This document shows, piece after piece, positions 54,745 to 62,766 of a DNA stretch of 64,000 nt (position 1 is its first letter; the number at the start of each line of letters is the position of its first letter). The notes below the pieces were generated by a model. The model did no database searches. It was not told the DNA's origin and saw only the letters and a program-made list of their open reading frames with translations. Source of the stretch: Magnetococcales bacterium (GTDB lineage Bacteria; Pseudomonadota; Magnetococcia; Magnetococcales; UBA8363); the NCBI GenBank assembly GCA_002753515.1, contig PEAK01000017.1, forward strand, positions 1 through 64,000, in the 5' to 3' direction. A program made the position numbers and the translations under genes.

Positions 54745-56487
54745 ATGGAAAAAAACGATCTTGTCATCCGCATCGCTGGTCATGGAGGTGAAGGGGTTAT
54801 TTCAACAGGTGATTTCATTGCGTCAGCCTGTGCCAGAGCCGGACAGGAAGTCTATACCTTCAAAACATTCCCCGCAGAAATCAAGGGGGGGTACGCCATG
54901 TATCAAGTGCGCACTTCTCCGGACAGGATTTACAATCCTGGTGATTCCTTTGATATTTTATGTGCTTTCAACCAGGAAGCCTATGATCTCAATCGTCATC
55001 TGTTGGTTCCAGGCACGGTGCTGGTTTATGACCAAACCGGGGATGATTTCGTCCCTGAAATTCCCCCGGGAGTGGTCGCTTACCCGGTTCCCATGTCGAA
55101 AATGGCCAAGGAACTCAAGTCCTATTGCTCCAAAAACATGGTGGCCCTGGGGGCTTTGTCGGTCTTGTTTCGCATTAACGAAGAGACGTTGATCGCTGTT
55201 CTGAGCGATAAGTTCAAAAAGAAGGGTGAAGAGGTTTTGGCGTTCAATCTTCTGGCGTTTCACCGGGGCAAGGCCTTGGTGGCCGATTGTCCGAAGAAGG
55301 ATCCTTGGTTCGTTCCCGAAGCCGGGGCACCCAAGGATGTCATTTTGATTTCTGGCAATGCGGGTGTTGGTCTGGGGGCGCTCCTGGGAAAGCTCGAATT
55401 TTTTTCCGCCTATCCCATTACCCCGGCAACGGAAATTGCCAAGTATGTTGCCACGCATCTGCCCAAGGTGGGTGGTGTGTTGATTCAGGCTGAAGATGAA
55501 ATCGCCTCATTGTCGCAGGTCCTGGGTGCGTCCTACGCCGGGAAACGGGCGATGACCGCCACCTCGGGTCCGGGATTGTCCCTGATGAGTGAAATGTTGG
55601 GGATGGCGGCCATGAGTGAAACGCCGGTGGTGGTTGTGGATGTGCAACGGGGTGGTCCGGCCACGGGTATGCCGACCAAGCATGAACAATCGGATTTGTT
55701 CTTGGCGGTTCACGGCAGCCATGGTGACGCCCCGCGCATCGTGCTGTCGGTCGAGGATGTCAGCGATTGCATCCATAGAACCGTGGATGCCCTCAATTTG
55801 GCGGATCGTTATCAATGTCCGGTGATTTTGTTGTCGGATGGCTCCCTGGCTTTTTCCACGCAAACAGTGCCGACCCCCAAACCGGAGGAGATCGAGATCG
55901 TAGAACGCAAACGATGGGATGGCGAGGGTGAGTATCAGCGCTATCAATGGTCGGAGGATGGGATTTCACCCATGGCGGATCCCGGGACGCCAAAGGCCAT
56001 GCACATGGCCACCGGTCTGGAACATGGACCAACGGGCGCCCCCAATTATGCCCCGGCGAACCATGATCGCATGCAACGCAAACGGTTTGGCAAACTGGAA
56101 ACAGTGGCCGATTTCATCGAGCCGGTGGAATGGGACGGCGAAGGTCCGGCTGATGTGGGCATCATCACCTGGGGCAGTACCATCGGGGTGGTTCGCGAAG
56201 CGGTGGCACGATTGCGCAGGGAGGGCATTCAAGTCAAAGGATTCTACCCCAAATTGATGGTTCCCATGCCCGTGGAACACTATGAGGCGTTTGCCAGCGA
56301 TTGCAAAAAGATTTTAGTACCCGAAGTCAATTTTCAGGGGCAGCTCTCATACATGATTCGTGCTGAGACCACCATTACCCCGATTCCGTTTACCCAATGC
56401 GGTGGTGTACCGTTTACACCGTTGCAAATTATGAACAAAGTCAAGGAGAACCTTGGATGGGATGTGTCATTGCCACAAAAAAAATGA
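54745..56487 (+). CDS. korA: 2-oxoacid:ferredoxin oxidoreductase, fused gamma-alpha subunit
   Basis: 580 residues. Residues about 1-185 are the gamma domain (VIRIAGHGGEGVISTGDFIA, FPAEIKGGYAMYQVR); about 200-570 the alpha domain (GNAGVGLGALLGKLEFFSAY, ITPATEIAKY, MTATSGPGLSLMSEMLG, VQRGGPATGMPTK). Together with the beta subunit it interconverts a 2-oxoacid and acyl-CoA with ferredoxin, in the citric acid cycle or, in reverse, in carbon fixation. 2-Oxoglutarate is the likely substrate by family, but the sequence does not settle it. No clear ribosome binding site precedes the ATG. Confidence 0.9.
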   Translation: MEKNDLVIRIAGHGGEGVISTGDFIASACARAGQEVYTFKTFPAEIKGGYAMYQVRTSPDRIYNPGDSFDILCAFNQEAYDLNRHLLVPGTVLVYDQTGDDFVPEIPPGVVAYPVPMSKMAKELKSYCSKNMVALGALSVLFRINEETLIAVLSDKFKKKGEEVLAFNLLAFHRGKALVADCPKKDPWFVPEAGAPKDVILISGNAGVGLGALLGKLEFFSAYPITPATEIAKYVATHLPKVGGVLIQAEDEIASLSQVLGASYAGKRAMTATSGPGLSLMSEMLGMAAMSETPVVVVDVQRGGPATGMPTKHEQSDLFLAVHGSHGDAPRIVLSVEDVSDCIHRTVDALNLADRYQCPVILLSDGSLAFSTQTVPTPKPEEIEIVERKRWDGEGEYQRYQWSEDGISPMADPGTPKAMHMATGLEHGPTGAPNYAPANHDRMQRKRFGKLETVADFIEPVEWDGEGPADVGIITWGSTIGVVREAVARLRREGIQVKGFYPKLMVPMPVEHYEAFASDCKKILVPEVNFQGQLSYMIRAETTITPIPFTQCGGVPFTPLQIMNKVKENLGWDVSLPQKK

Positions 56488-57335
56488 TGAAGCCGAGGGA
56501 TTATAAATCGGAGGTTCCCGTTGTTTGGTGTCCGGGTTGTGGACACTACGGTGTTTTGGATGCGATTTATCGTGCCCTGGCGGGGGCGGGCATTGAGCCC
56601 AGCCAATTGATTTCCATTTCCGGGATTGGTTGTTCTTCGCGGACGCCCTATTTTCTGCACTCTTACAAGATGCATACCCTGCATGGCCGGGCCGGGGCGG
56701 TGGCAACGGGGGCGCAATTGGCGCGCCCCGATCTGACGGTCATGGTGTTCGGCGGGGATGGGGATGGGTTTTCCATCGGTGGTGGCCATATGCCGCACAT
56801 GGCGCGTAAAAATGTCAATATGACCTATGTTCTTTTCGACAACGGCATCTATGGTTTGACGAAAGGGCAATATTCCCCGACATCACCATCCACGATGAAG
56901 GCTTATACCACACCGTATGGCAGTCCGGATGAACCCCTGAACCCGTTGCTGTACATGCTGACCTATGGGGCCACGTACGTTGCCCAGGGGTTTGCCGGCA
57001 AGCCCAGCGTGTGCGCCAAACTGATTCAGGATGGTTTGCAACACAAGGGCTTTTCTTACATTCACATACTCTCCCAGTGCCCTTCCTTCAATACGGTGGA
57101 TTCGGTGGAAACCTATCGGGAGGCGGTGGAACCCATTCCCGATGGTCATGACACATCGAACCTGGGTGCTGCCATGACCTTGGCTCGGGATGGCGTTGAC
57201 GGCGGCATACCCATGGGATTGCTGTACCAGATCACACGTCCAACACTCGATGAACGGATGCACGCCATTGTCCAGGGGGTGTCCGGTCACAAGGGATACG
57301 ATCTGAACCGGATTATCACTCTGAGTCGACCATGA
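56457..57335 (+). CDS. korB: 2-oxoacid:ferredoxin oxidoreductase beta subunit
   Basis: About 292 residues. WCPGCGHYGVLDAIYRALAG, ISGIGCSSRTPYFLHSYKMH and the thiamine diphosphate loop GDGDGFSIGGGHMPH are typical. Cys in CPGCG and GCSS could ligate a 4Fe-4S cluster. ATG 56457 has AAGGAG about nine bases upstream and lies within the end of korA; ATG 56484 overlapping the korA stop is the alternative. No dedicated ferredoxin gene is adjacent. Confidence 0.92.
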   Translation: MGCVIATKKMMKPRDYKSEVPVVWCPGCGHYGVLDAIYRALAGAGIEPSQLISISGIGCSSRTPYFLHSYKMHTLHGRAGAVATGAQLARPDLTVMVFGGDGDGFSIGGGHMPHMARKNVNMTYVLFDNGIYGLTKGQYSPTSPSTMKAYTTPYGSPDEPLNPLLYMLTYGATYVAQGFAGKPSVCAKLIQDGLQHKGFSYIHILSQCPSFNTVDSVETYREAVEPIPDGHDTSNLGAAMTLARDGVDGGIPMGLLYQITRPTLDERMHAIVQGVSGHKGYDLNRIITLSRP

Positions 57336-57375
57336 GTATTCGTTGGTTATTTTTGATGCGTTCACGGAGGTTCGC

Positions 57376-58731
57376 ATGTCTGCTCTACGTAAGGAGTTAC
57401 ACTATAGCGAAAGAAGTGGTGGGCGGGCGGCTCGCTTGGTGGGTGAGTCGATGACCCGACAAGATCGGTGGGCGGTGGGGCATTTCGCGGGATGCCGGTT
57501 GACCGGGGCGCTACAACCCATTTATTGCCTGTCGCACAAGCGACCCGTTGGTTACGAAGGTTTGATCCGACCGACGAATGCCACGGGTCGATCTTTTTCT
57601 CCCGGGGAGCTGTTTGGCAAGGCGGGGAATCCGGAACAGCTCATCCACCTGGACCGGCTGTGTCGGGCGGTGCATATCCATAACTTTGTCACACTGGGAT
57701 TGGAGACGGGATGGTTATTCCTGAACTTGAACCCCAATCTGTTTTGGACCTTTAAACGTTCCCGGGTCGCTTTCACCCTGGACCTGATGCATCATTTTGG
57801 CCTGGATCCCAGTCGGGTGGTGTTGGAAATCCTGGAAAAGTCGATCCCTGACGAGGAATTAATGGGTGAGTTGGTGGATCAATACCACGCCATGGGATGC
57901 TTGGTGGCCATCGATGATTTTGGCAGTGGTCAGGCCAATTTTGACCGTATTTGGCGTTTGCGGCCCGATATTGTCAAATTGGATCGTTCCATTATCGCCA
58001 ATGCGCTGCATAATGCGCATGCCAGACGCATCATTCCCGGATTGGTTTCCCTGCTGCATCAAGCGGGGGCCATGGTTCTCATCGAAGGTATTGAAACCCA
58101 GGATGAGGCCATGATCGCCTGGGATGCCGAGGCCGATTTCGTCCAAGGATTTTTGTTCGGTGTTCCGGTAACCAACCTGGAAACCATTCCGGCATTGACG
58201 GGGGAGACGGTTAAAAAAATGACCAAATCCTTTCGTCACCACTTGGTCGAAGAGGGTCAAAGGCAATTTGATGGGATTCGCCGCTATCTGGATATTTTGG
58301 AGGCATGGGTTGGCCGGGTTGCTTCTTTGGACGAATTGCGTCTCAAAGGGGGCGAAATGGTGGCGGTTGCCGGAGTGAAACGATGTTTCATCCTGAATCA
58401 ATGGGGTATTCAGGTTGGGCCGAATATTGCGGGTGATAAAACACCCCATTTCGCCCATATCGCCGGTGGCGAAGGGGCGGACTGGTCACGCCGTACCTAT
58501 TATCGACGTGCCGTGGGGCGCTCGGGAGCCATCCAGGTTGTCGGGCCGTATTTTTCCCAACCCGATGCCGCCATGTGTATCACCCTGTCCATCGCTTTGG
58601 AGATCAGGGGAGGGGGGACCTGGATTTTTTGTGCCGATGTGGAATGGAATGGTCCCGCCGACATGGTGGTTGGGGAAAATCGTTGCTTTTTGAGGGAGTA
58701 TGCCCGGCCTTGCAACGGAATGTCTGCTTGA
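57376..58731 (+). CDS. EAL domain protein (probable c-di-GMP phosphodiesterase)
   Basis: About 451 residues. The EAL domain (about 40-280) shows YEGLIRP in place of the EAL motif, LEILEKSIP, IDDFGSGQANFDRI, KLDRSIIANAL, IEGIET and QGFLFG, so most metal-binding residues are kept. A helical link follows, and the C-terminal 140 residues (about 305-450) look like a small-ligand Cache-type domain as in YkuI. Activity is plausible but not certain. The ATG at 57376 has GGAGG five bases before it. It is 40 bases after korB. Confidence 0.88.
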   Translation: MSALRKELHYSERSGGRAARLVGESMTRQDRWAVGHFAGCRLTGALQPIYCLSHKRPVGYEGLIRPTNATGRSFSPGELFGKAGNPEQLIHLDRLCRAVHIHNFVTLGLETGWLFLNLNPNLFWTFKRSRVAFTLDLMHHFGLDPSRVVLEILEKSIPDEELMGELVDQYHAMGCLVAIDDFGSGQANFDRIWRLRPDIVKLDRSIIANALHNAHARRIIPGLVSLLHQAGAMVLIEGIETQDEAMIAWDAEADFVQGFLFGVPVTNLETIPALTGETVKKMTKSFRHHLVEEGQRQFDGIRRYLDILEAWVGRVASLDELRLKGGEMVAVAGVKRCFILNQWGIQVGPNIAGDKTPHFAHIAGGEGADWSRRTYYRRAVGRSGAIQVVGPYFSQPDAAMCITLSIALEIRGGGTWIFCADVEWNGPADMVVGENRCFLREYARPCNGMSA

Positions 58732-58762
58732 ATACTTGGAAACGAATGAGCTGCAATTGTTT

Positions 58763-58849
58763 CCGGAAGAAATAGGGTGTTCTATCCGGGGGAGAGCTTT
58801 TTCCGGGGGGGATGCCTGGTAGGCAACCCATCCCCGGATTGAAGCTCTC
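58763..58849 (+). promoter_or_regulatory. Candidate structured RNA leader before DUF3050 gene
   Basis: Two hairpins can form. The second is nested: GAGAGCTT (58792-58799) pairs with AAGCTCTC (58842-58849), TCCGGGG and GATG (58802-58814) with CATCCCCGGA (58829-58838), and GCCT with AGGC at its tip. A smaller hairpin (CCGG...ATAG with CTATCCGG, about 58763-58790) precedes it. It could be a terminator of the EAL gene or a regulatory leader; I recognise no known riboswitch. Confidence 0.4.
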
Positions 58850-58875
58850 ATAACCAGATGGTCGGGAGAAGCGTG

Positions 58876-59655
58876 ATGAACCTTGGGGTATCCTTGGAAT
58901 CCATCCTGCCTTTGCGGGAGCAACTGAATCGGCACCCCGTGTATGCGGCGTTACACTCGTTGTCGGATCTCCGGCAATTCATGGCGCATCATGTTTTTTC
59001 GGTTTGGGATTTCATGTCGTTGTTAAAGTATTTGCAAGGTCGGCTGGCCCCGGTATCCATTCCGTGGGCACCTGTCGGCGACACCTCGGTCCGGCGTTTC
59101 ATCAACGACATTGTACTGGAGGAGGAGTCCGATATGGCTTTGCCTGATGCTTCGGGCAGGCCGTCCTATGCCAGTCATTTTGAACTCTATGTCCATGCCA
59201 TGCGCGAGGTGGGTGCGGATTGCGAACCGGCTATGCGATTCGCCGGGTTTGCGGCCAGCCATGGATTTTTGCAGGCATTGGCCAATTGGGGCGAGGACGT
59301 TCCTTCCGCAGCTAGGCATTTCATGATGCGTACCTTTGCTTTTATCGATACCGGCAAACCTCATATTGTCGCTGCGGCCTTTGCGTTAGGTCGCGAACAT
59401 ATCATTCCCCCGATGTTTCGATCCTTGTTACAAAAAATGGCGATCGATAAACACCAGGCCCCGACTTTTCATTATTATTTGCAGCGTCATATTCACCTGG
59501 ATGAAGACCATCATGGCCCCCTTTCCATGCGTATGCTGAATATTCTGTGCCAAGGGGATGATCGATTGATCGCTGAGGCTGAGGAAGCTGCTAGGCAGGC
59601 GCTAGAGGCACGGATTGCATTTTGGGATGGGGTCTTTGTCGCTTTGACGAGCTAG
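58876..59655 (+). CDS. DUF3050 protein, heme-oxygenase-like fold
   Basis: About 259 residues. [39 protein letters not shown] and [17 protein letters not shown] are the conserved histidine- and acid-rich helices of DUF3050, related to iron-dependent heme-oxygenase-like enzymes. The reaction is unknown. ATG 58876 has GGGAG about nine bases upstream; an earlier GTG at 58858 is less likely. Confidence 0.85.
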   Translation: MNLGVSLESILPLREQLNRHPVYAALHSLSDLRQFMAHHVFSVWDFMSLLKYLQGRLAPVSIPWAPVGDTSVRRFINDIVLEEESDMALPDASGRPSYASHFELYVHAMREVGADCEPAMRFAGFAASHGFLQALANWGEDVPSAARHFMMRTFAFIDTGKPHIVAAAFALGREHIIPPMFRSLLQKMAIDKHQAPTFHYYLQRHIHLDEDHHGPLSMRMLNILCQGDDRLIAEAEEAARQALEARIAFWDGVFVALTS

Positions 59656-59774
59656 AGCCTGAATGCTTCCGTTAAACTACCTCTTAGTTTGAGCGCCAAT
59701 GCTTCAATAGTGCGGATATCGACCACCCCTGCCTGATGGCCTGACAGTCATCCACTCTCAACAATATTGGAGAA

Positions 59775-60122
59775 TCATGCCGCATGGAGAGGGATGATTT
59801 CCTTGCGCAATCGATCCAGTACCTTGCGTCTGGCAACATCCATGTCGTAATGAGTTTGCAACCCCAACCAATATTCTGGGGATTGGTTAAAAAACAATCC
59901 CAGACGCAAGGCCATCTCTGCCGTCACTGGACGACGACCATGAAGGATATGGCTGATCCGCATGGCCGAAACCCCCAGTGACTTGGCCAGAAGATAGTGG
60001 CGTATTTTCAATTCATCCACCATTTCTTTCAAAAATTCTCCAGGATGTGCTGGGGGAACAGGTTCACCGGTGGCGATGTCCGTTATGTCGAGATGATGAA
60101 TATCTTCGATGGAAATGGTCAT
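59775..60122 (-). CDS. higA: HigA-type antitoxin (XRE family)
   Basis: 115 residues. HPGEFLKEMVDELKIRHYLLAKSLGVSAMRIS...GRRPVTAEMALRL is the helix-turn-helix of HigA/VapI addiction antitoxins; the acidic N-terminal extension of about 20 residues is slightly long. It starts 9 bases after the toxin gene. HigA binds its own promoter and the HigB toxin. Confidence 0.93.
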   Translation of the reverse strand: MTISIEDIHHLDITDIATGEPVPPAHPGEFLKEMVDELKIRHYLLAKSLGVSAMRISHILHGRRPVTAEMALRLGLFFNQSPEYWLGLQTHYDMDVARRKVLDRLRKEIIPLHAA

Positions 60123-60131
60123 GTCGATTCC

Positions 60132-60413
60132 TCAATGGTAGTCCACGATTTCCACATCAAAAGCGTCCCTGTCAACGAAGCGGAAACAAACCCGCCATTG
60201 ATCATTGATACGAATACTCCATTGCCCCTTACGGTTGCCCGAAAGTTTCTCCAGGTGGTTGGATGGAGGGAGTAGAAGATCCTCCACACACAAGGCATGA
60301 TGGATTTGGATCGATCGCCTCCGGGTGCGCGGGACAATCTCTGCCGGAATCCCCTTGACGAAATGCCCCATGAAAAGGGCTGCACTTTTTTTATCGGCAA
60401 AGGTTTTGATCAT
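60132..60413 (-). CDS. higB: HigB-type mRNA interferase toxin
   Basis: 93 residues from the ATG at 60413. MIKTFADKKSAALFMG, LEKLSGNRKGQWSIRINDQW and RVCFRFVDRDAFDVEIVDYH are the family core; the Arg and His residues of the RelE fold are present. The toxin gene comes before the antitoxin, as in other hig modules. Upstream in-frame codons (to 60449) add no conserved residue. Both genes are intact. Confidence 0.92.
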   Translation of the reverse strand: MIKTFADKKSAALFMGHFVKGIPAEIVPRTRRRSIQIHHALCVEDLLLPPSNHLEKLSGNRKGQWSIRINDQWRVCFRFVDRDAFDVEIVDYH

Positions 60414-60525
60414 GGTTTGGATGATAAACAATATGTTTATTATTGTCAAACAGATTCTACGTCTTTTGGGATGGGGTTCTGGTCGCTTTGTCCCGCTAGA
60501 AAATTTTTCGTCTCGTCTTTATCTG

Positions 60526-60671
60526 AACCGCAGCTATCTTGGAATGTGCAGTTATTGTCATCCCCGCGAAAGCGGGGATCCAGAGAACCTTCCTACTTTC
60601 CCTGACTTTCTGGATTCCCGCTTTCGCGGGAATGACGCGGGAAAACTACGTATCCCGCGTTGGTTGCGGTT
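60526..60671 (+). repeat. MITE-like inverted-repeat element, copy C
   Basis: 146 bp bounded by AACCGCA (60526-60532) and TGCGGTT (60665-60671), same orientation as copy A and very similar along its full length. It sits between higBA and the secretin gene. Confidence 0.8.
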
Positions 60672-60847
60672 GAATAAAAGCTTTCTATATATATATCCAT
60701 TCATTAACACCTATAATCGTATTTAATTTTCCCTCCAAAGCCAAAATCACGCTTGATTTTTCATCGGCAGTGCCCTGATTGTCATTCCTAACTACGGGTA
60801 TCTTAAGATTTTTCCCTGTTTCTGGAATGGCTGTGTCGGCACGTTTG

Positions 60848-60877
60848 TTGCGATAAATCCACGAAGGCTGCTATACT
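60848..60877 (+). promoter_or_regulatory. Possible sigma-70 promoter of the secretin gene
   Basis: TTGCGA (60848-60853) and TATACT (60872-60877), spacing 18. The transcript would carry a leader of about 130 bases in which CCACG and CGTGG (about 60906-60951) and TGGCT/AGCCA (60956-60968) can pair. In the rest of 60672-61014 I see nothing. Confidence 0.45.
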
Positions 60878-61014
60878 CTTAAGTTAAGGAAAGTGAGCTG
60901 TAGGCCACGACGAGGTTCCGGGGAGACGAAGGGAAAGCTTTCTGACGTGGTTATGGCTTTGAGCCACAGTGCTTGTGCTGAAGGCGGATTGGGTCAACCT
61001 TTACCCGGATTGCA

Positions 61015-62763
61015 ATGCTTATGTTGGTTCGTTGGCATGTTATCGCACTTTTGACGTTTTTCCTCGTGGGATGTCAAAAACCACCGCTTCCGGTTTCTAC
61101 GGAACATTTGCAGAACAAGTCGGATCCCCGCCAAGTCAAGGAGGCGGATATACCCGACATTGTTCAGGCTACGCCCTATATTCCGCCACCCCATCCCGCT
61201 GAAGAAAAATATACCATTGTCGTGCTGGATGTCCCGGTGCGCGAAGTATTGTTCACCCTGACGCGCAATTCCCGTATCAACACCGATATTCACCCGGCTA
61301 TCGAAGGTAATGTGACGCTCAATGCGGTGGAACAAACATTACCGGCGATTCTCGACAGTTTATCTCGACAATTGGACTTTGTGTACGAATTCAAGGGCAA
61401 GGATTTGATCATCAAACCCGATTTGCCTTATTGGCACACCTACAAGGTGGATTATCTCAACATGAAGCGGGAACAGTCTGGAGGAAGCATGGATCTGGCA
61501 GTGGATTCGGGGTCGGGATCAGTTAAGGCGACTGGGACTGCCAGCATTAAATCCGAATTTGCGATGGATTTTTGGGATCCCATCGTGGGGGGAATTGGGA
61601 AAATTATCAAGGCGGATAGTGCGGAACGGGCTAAGAAAAAATCTGCTCGCAATACGGAAAAGACAAAAAGTGCTCAGGATCAAACAATGGATGTAGAAGA
61701 CGATCAGAAGAAAGATAAAGAAAAAGATAAAGAAAAAGATAAAGATAAAGATAAAGAAAAAGATAAGGTGGATGATGCTCTTATAATTCACAAAGCTACG
61801 GGAGTTATTGTCGTGTCTGCCACCAAAGCTCAACACCAACAGATTCAAGAATTTCTCGACAGGATTACAGAGACAGCCCACAAACAGGTTCTTATTGAGG
61901 CGACTGTTGTTGAGGTGTCGTTAAACGAATTTTATAATAATGGTGTTAATTGGAGCCGTGTCACCGAAGGGGTCATGGGTACTACTATAAATCAGGGAGA
62001 TAATTCCGTTGGTGCTGCGTCAATCTTTAATGGTGAGTCTGGGAAACCTTTTTTTACTATTCTCAGCAATATTAAAACGGGACAAAGTAGTGCTATCAGT
62101 GTAACCCTACAATTATTAAATGAATTTGGCGATGTATCTGTTCTTTCTAGTCCAAAGATAATGGCGTTAAACAATCAGACGGCAATCATGAAGGTTGGTG
62201 ATCAACATGTTTATTTTACAGCAGGGAAGAAAACTCTGAAAGAAGGGATGTCGCTTGATAAAACGACGGAAGATCCGCCTATTAAAAATGATGCGATGGA
62301 GGGGTTGGTTCTGTCGGTTACGCCTAATATAGAGGCATCGGGAATTGTTACTTTGCATGTCCGACCTGTACTTACAACGTTACGTGGGTATGCAACGTAT
62401 TCCGCTAGGGATGGTGTTACGGGTAGTTCCTCAAGTACGGATGTTCCAGAATTTTCGGTACGCGAGATGGATTCGGTTTTACGTGTTACTTCCGGGCAAG
62501 TTGTTATTTTAGGTGGATTAATGAAAGATTATGCTAAAAACCTGAAAACCAGTTTGCCTGGGTTGGGGGATGTGCCGTTTGCCGGTTATCTTTTTGGAAC
62601 CCAAAAACGGTCTTTTACAAAGACGGAACTGGCCATTTTTATTCGTCCGACGATCATTACCCCGGATACCCTCCGGGAAAAGATGGACAAGATGCACTTT
62701 TCCATGGACACCTTGGAAAAGGGATGGGTGCAGAAGCGTGGTCCGCTTCCGGCGTTGGAGTGA
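61015..62763 (+). CDS. MshL-like secretin of a type IV pilus or type II secretion system
   Basis: 582 residues. A lipoprotein-type signal (WHVIALLTFFLVGC, Cys about 20) leads to a secretin N-domain (about 65-130, VPVREVLFTLTRNSRINTD), an insertion, an N1/KH-like domain (about 255-310), and the secretin barrel (about 330-560) with VSVLSSPKIMALNNQTAIMKVG and VILGGLMKD. It forms an outer-membrane pore for pilus or secretion. Between the domains lies a Lys/Asp/Glu low-complexity stretch (about 222-255). The base composition of the 3' half is more AT-rich than the surroundings. A kinase gene follows after 3 bases. Confidence 0.88.
   Translation: MLMLVRWHVIALLTFFLVGCQKPPLPVSTEHLQNKSDPRQVKEADIPDIVQATPYIPPPHPAEEKYTIVVLDVPVREVLFTLTRNSRINTDIHPAIEGNVTLNAVEQTLPAILDSLSRQLDFVYEFKGKDLIIKPDLPYWHTYKVDYLNMKREQSGGSMDLAVDSGSGSVKATGTASIKSEFAMDFWDPIVGGIGKIIKADSAERAKKKSARNTEKTKSAQDQTMDVEDDQKKDKEKDKEKDKDKDKEKDKVDDALIIHKATGVIVVSATKAQHQQIQEFLDRITETAHKQVLIEATVVEVSLNEFYNNGVNWSRVTEGVMGTTINQGDNSVGAASIFNGESGKPFFTILSNIKTGQSSAISVTLQLLNEFGDVSVLSSPKIMALNNQTAIMKVGDQHVYFTAGKKTLKEGMSLDKTTEDPPIKNDAMEGLVLSVTPNIEASGIVTLHVRPVLTTLRGYATYSARDGVTGSSSSTDVPEFSVREMDSVLRVTSGQVVILGGLMKDYAKNLKTSLPGLGDVPFAGYLFGTQKRSFTKTELAIFIRPTIITPDTLREKMDKMHFSMDTLEKGWVQKRGPLPALE
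61711..61766 (+). repeat. AAAGAT/AAAGAA hexamer repeat within the secretin gene
   Basis: About nine in-frame hexamers encode alternating Lys-Asp and Lys-Glu. Any change in copy number keeps the frame. Confidence 0.8.
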
Positions 62764-62766
62764 GTG

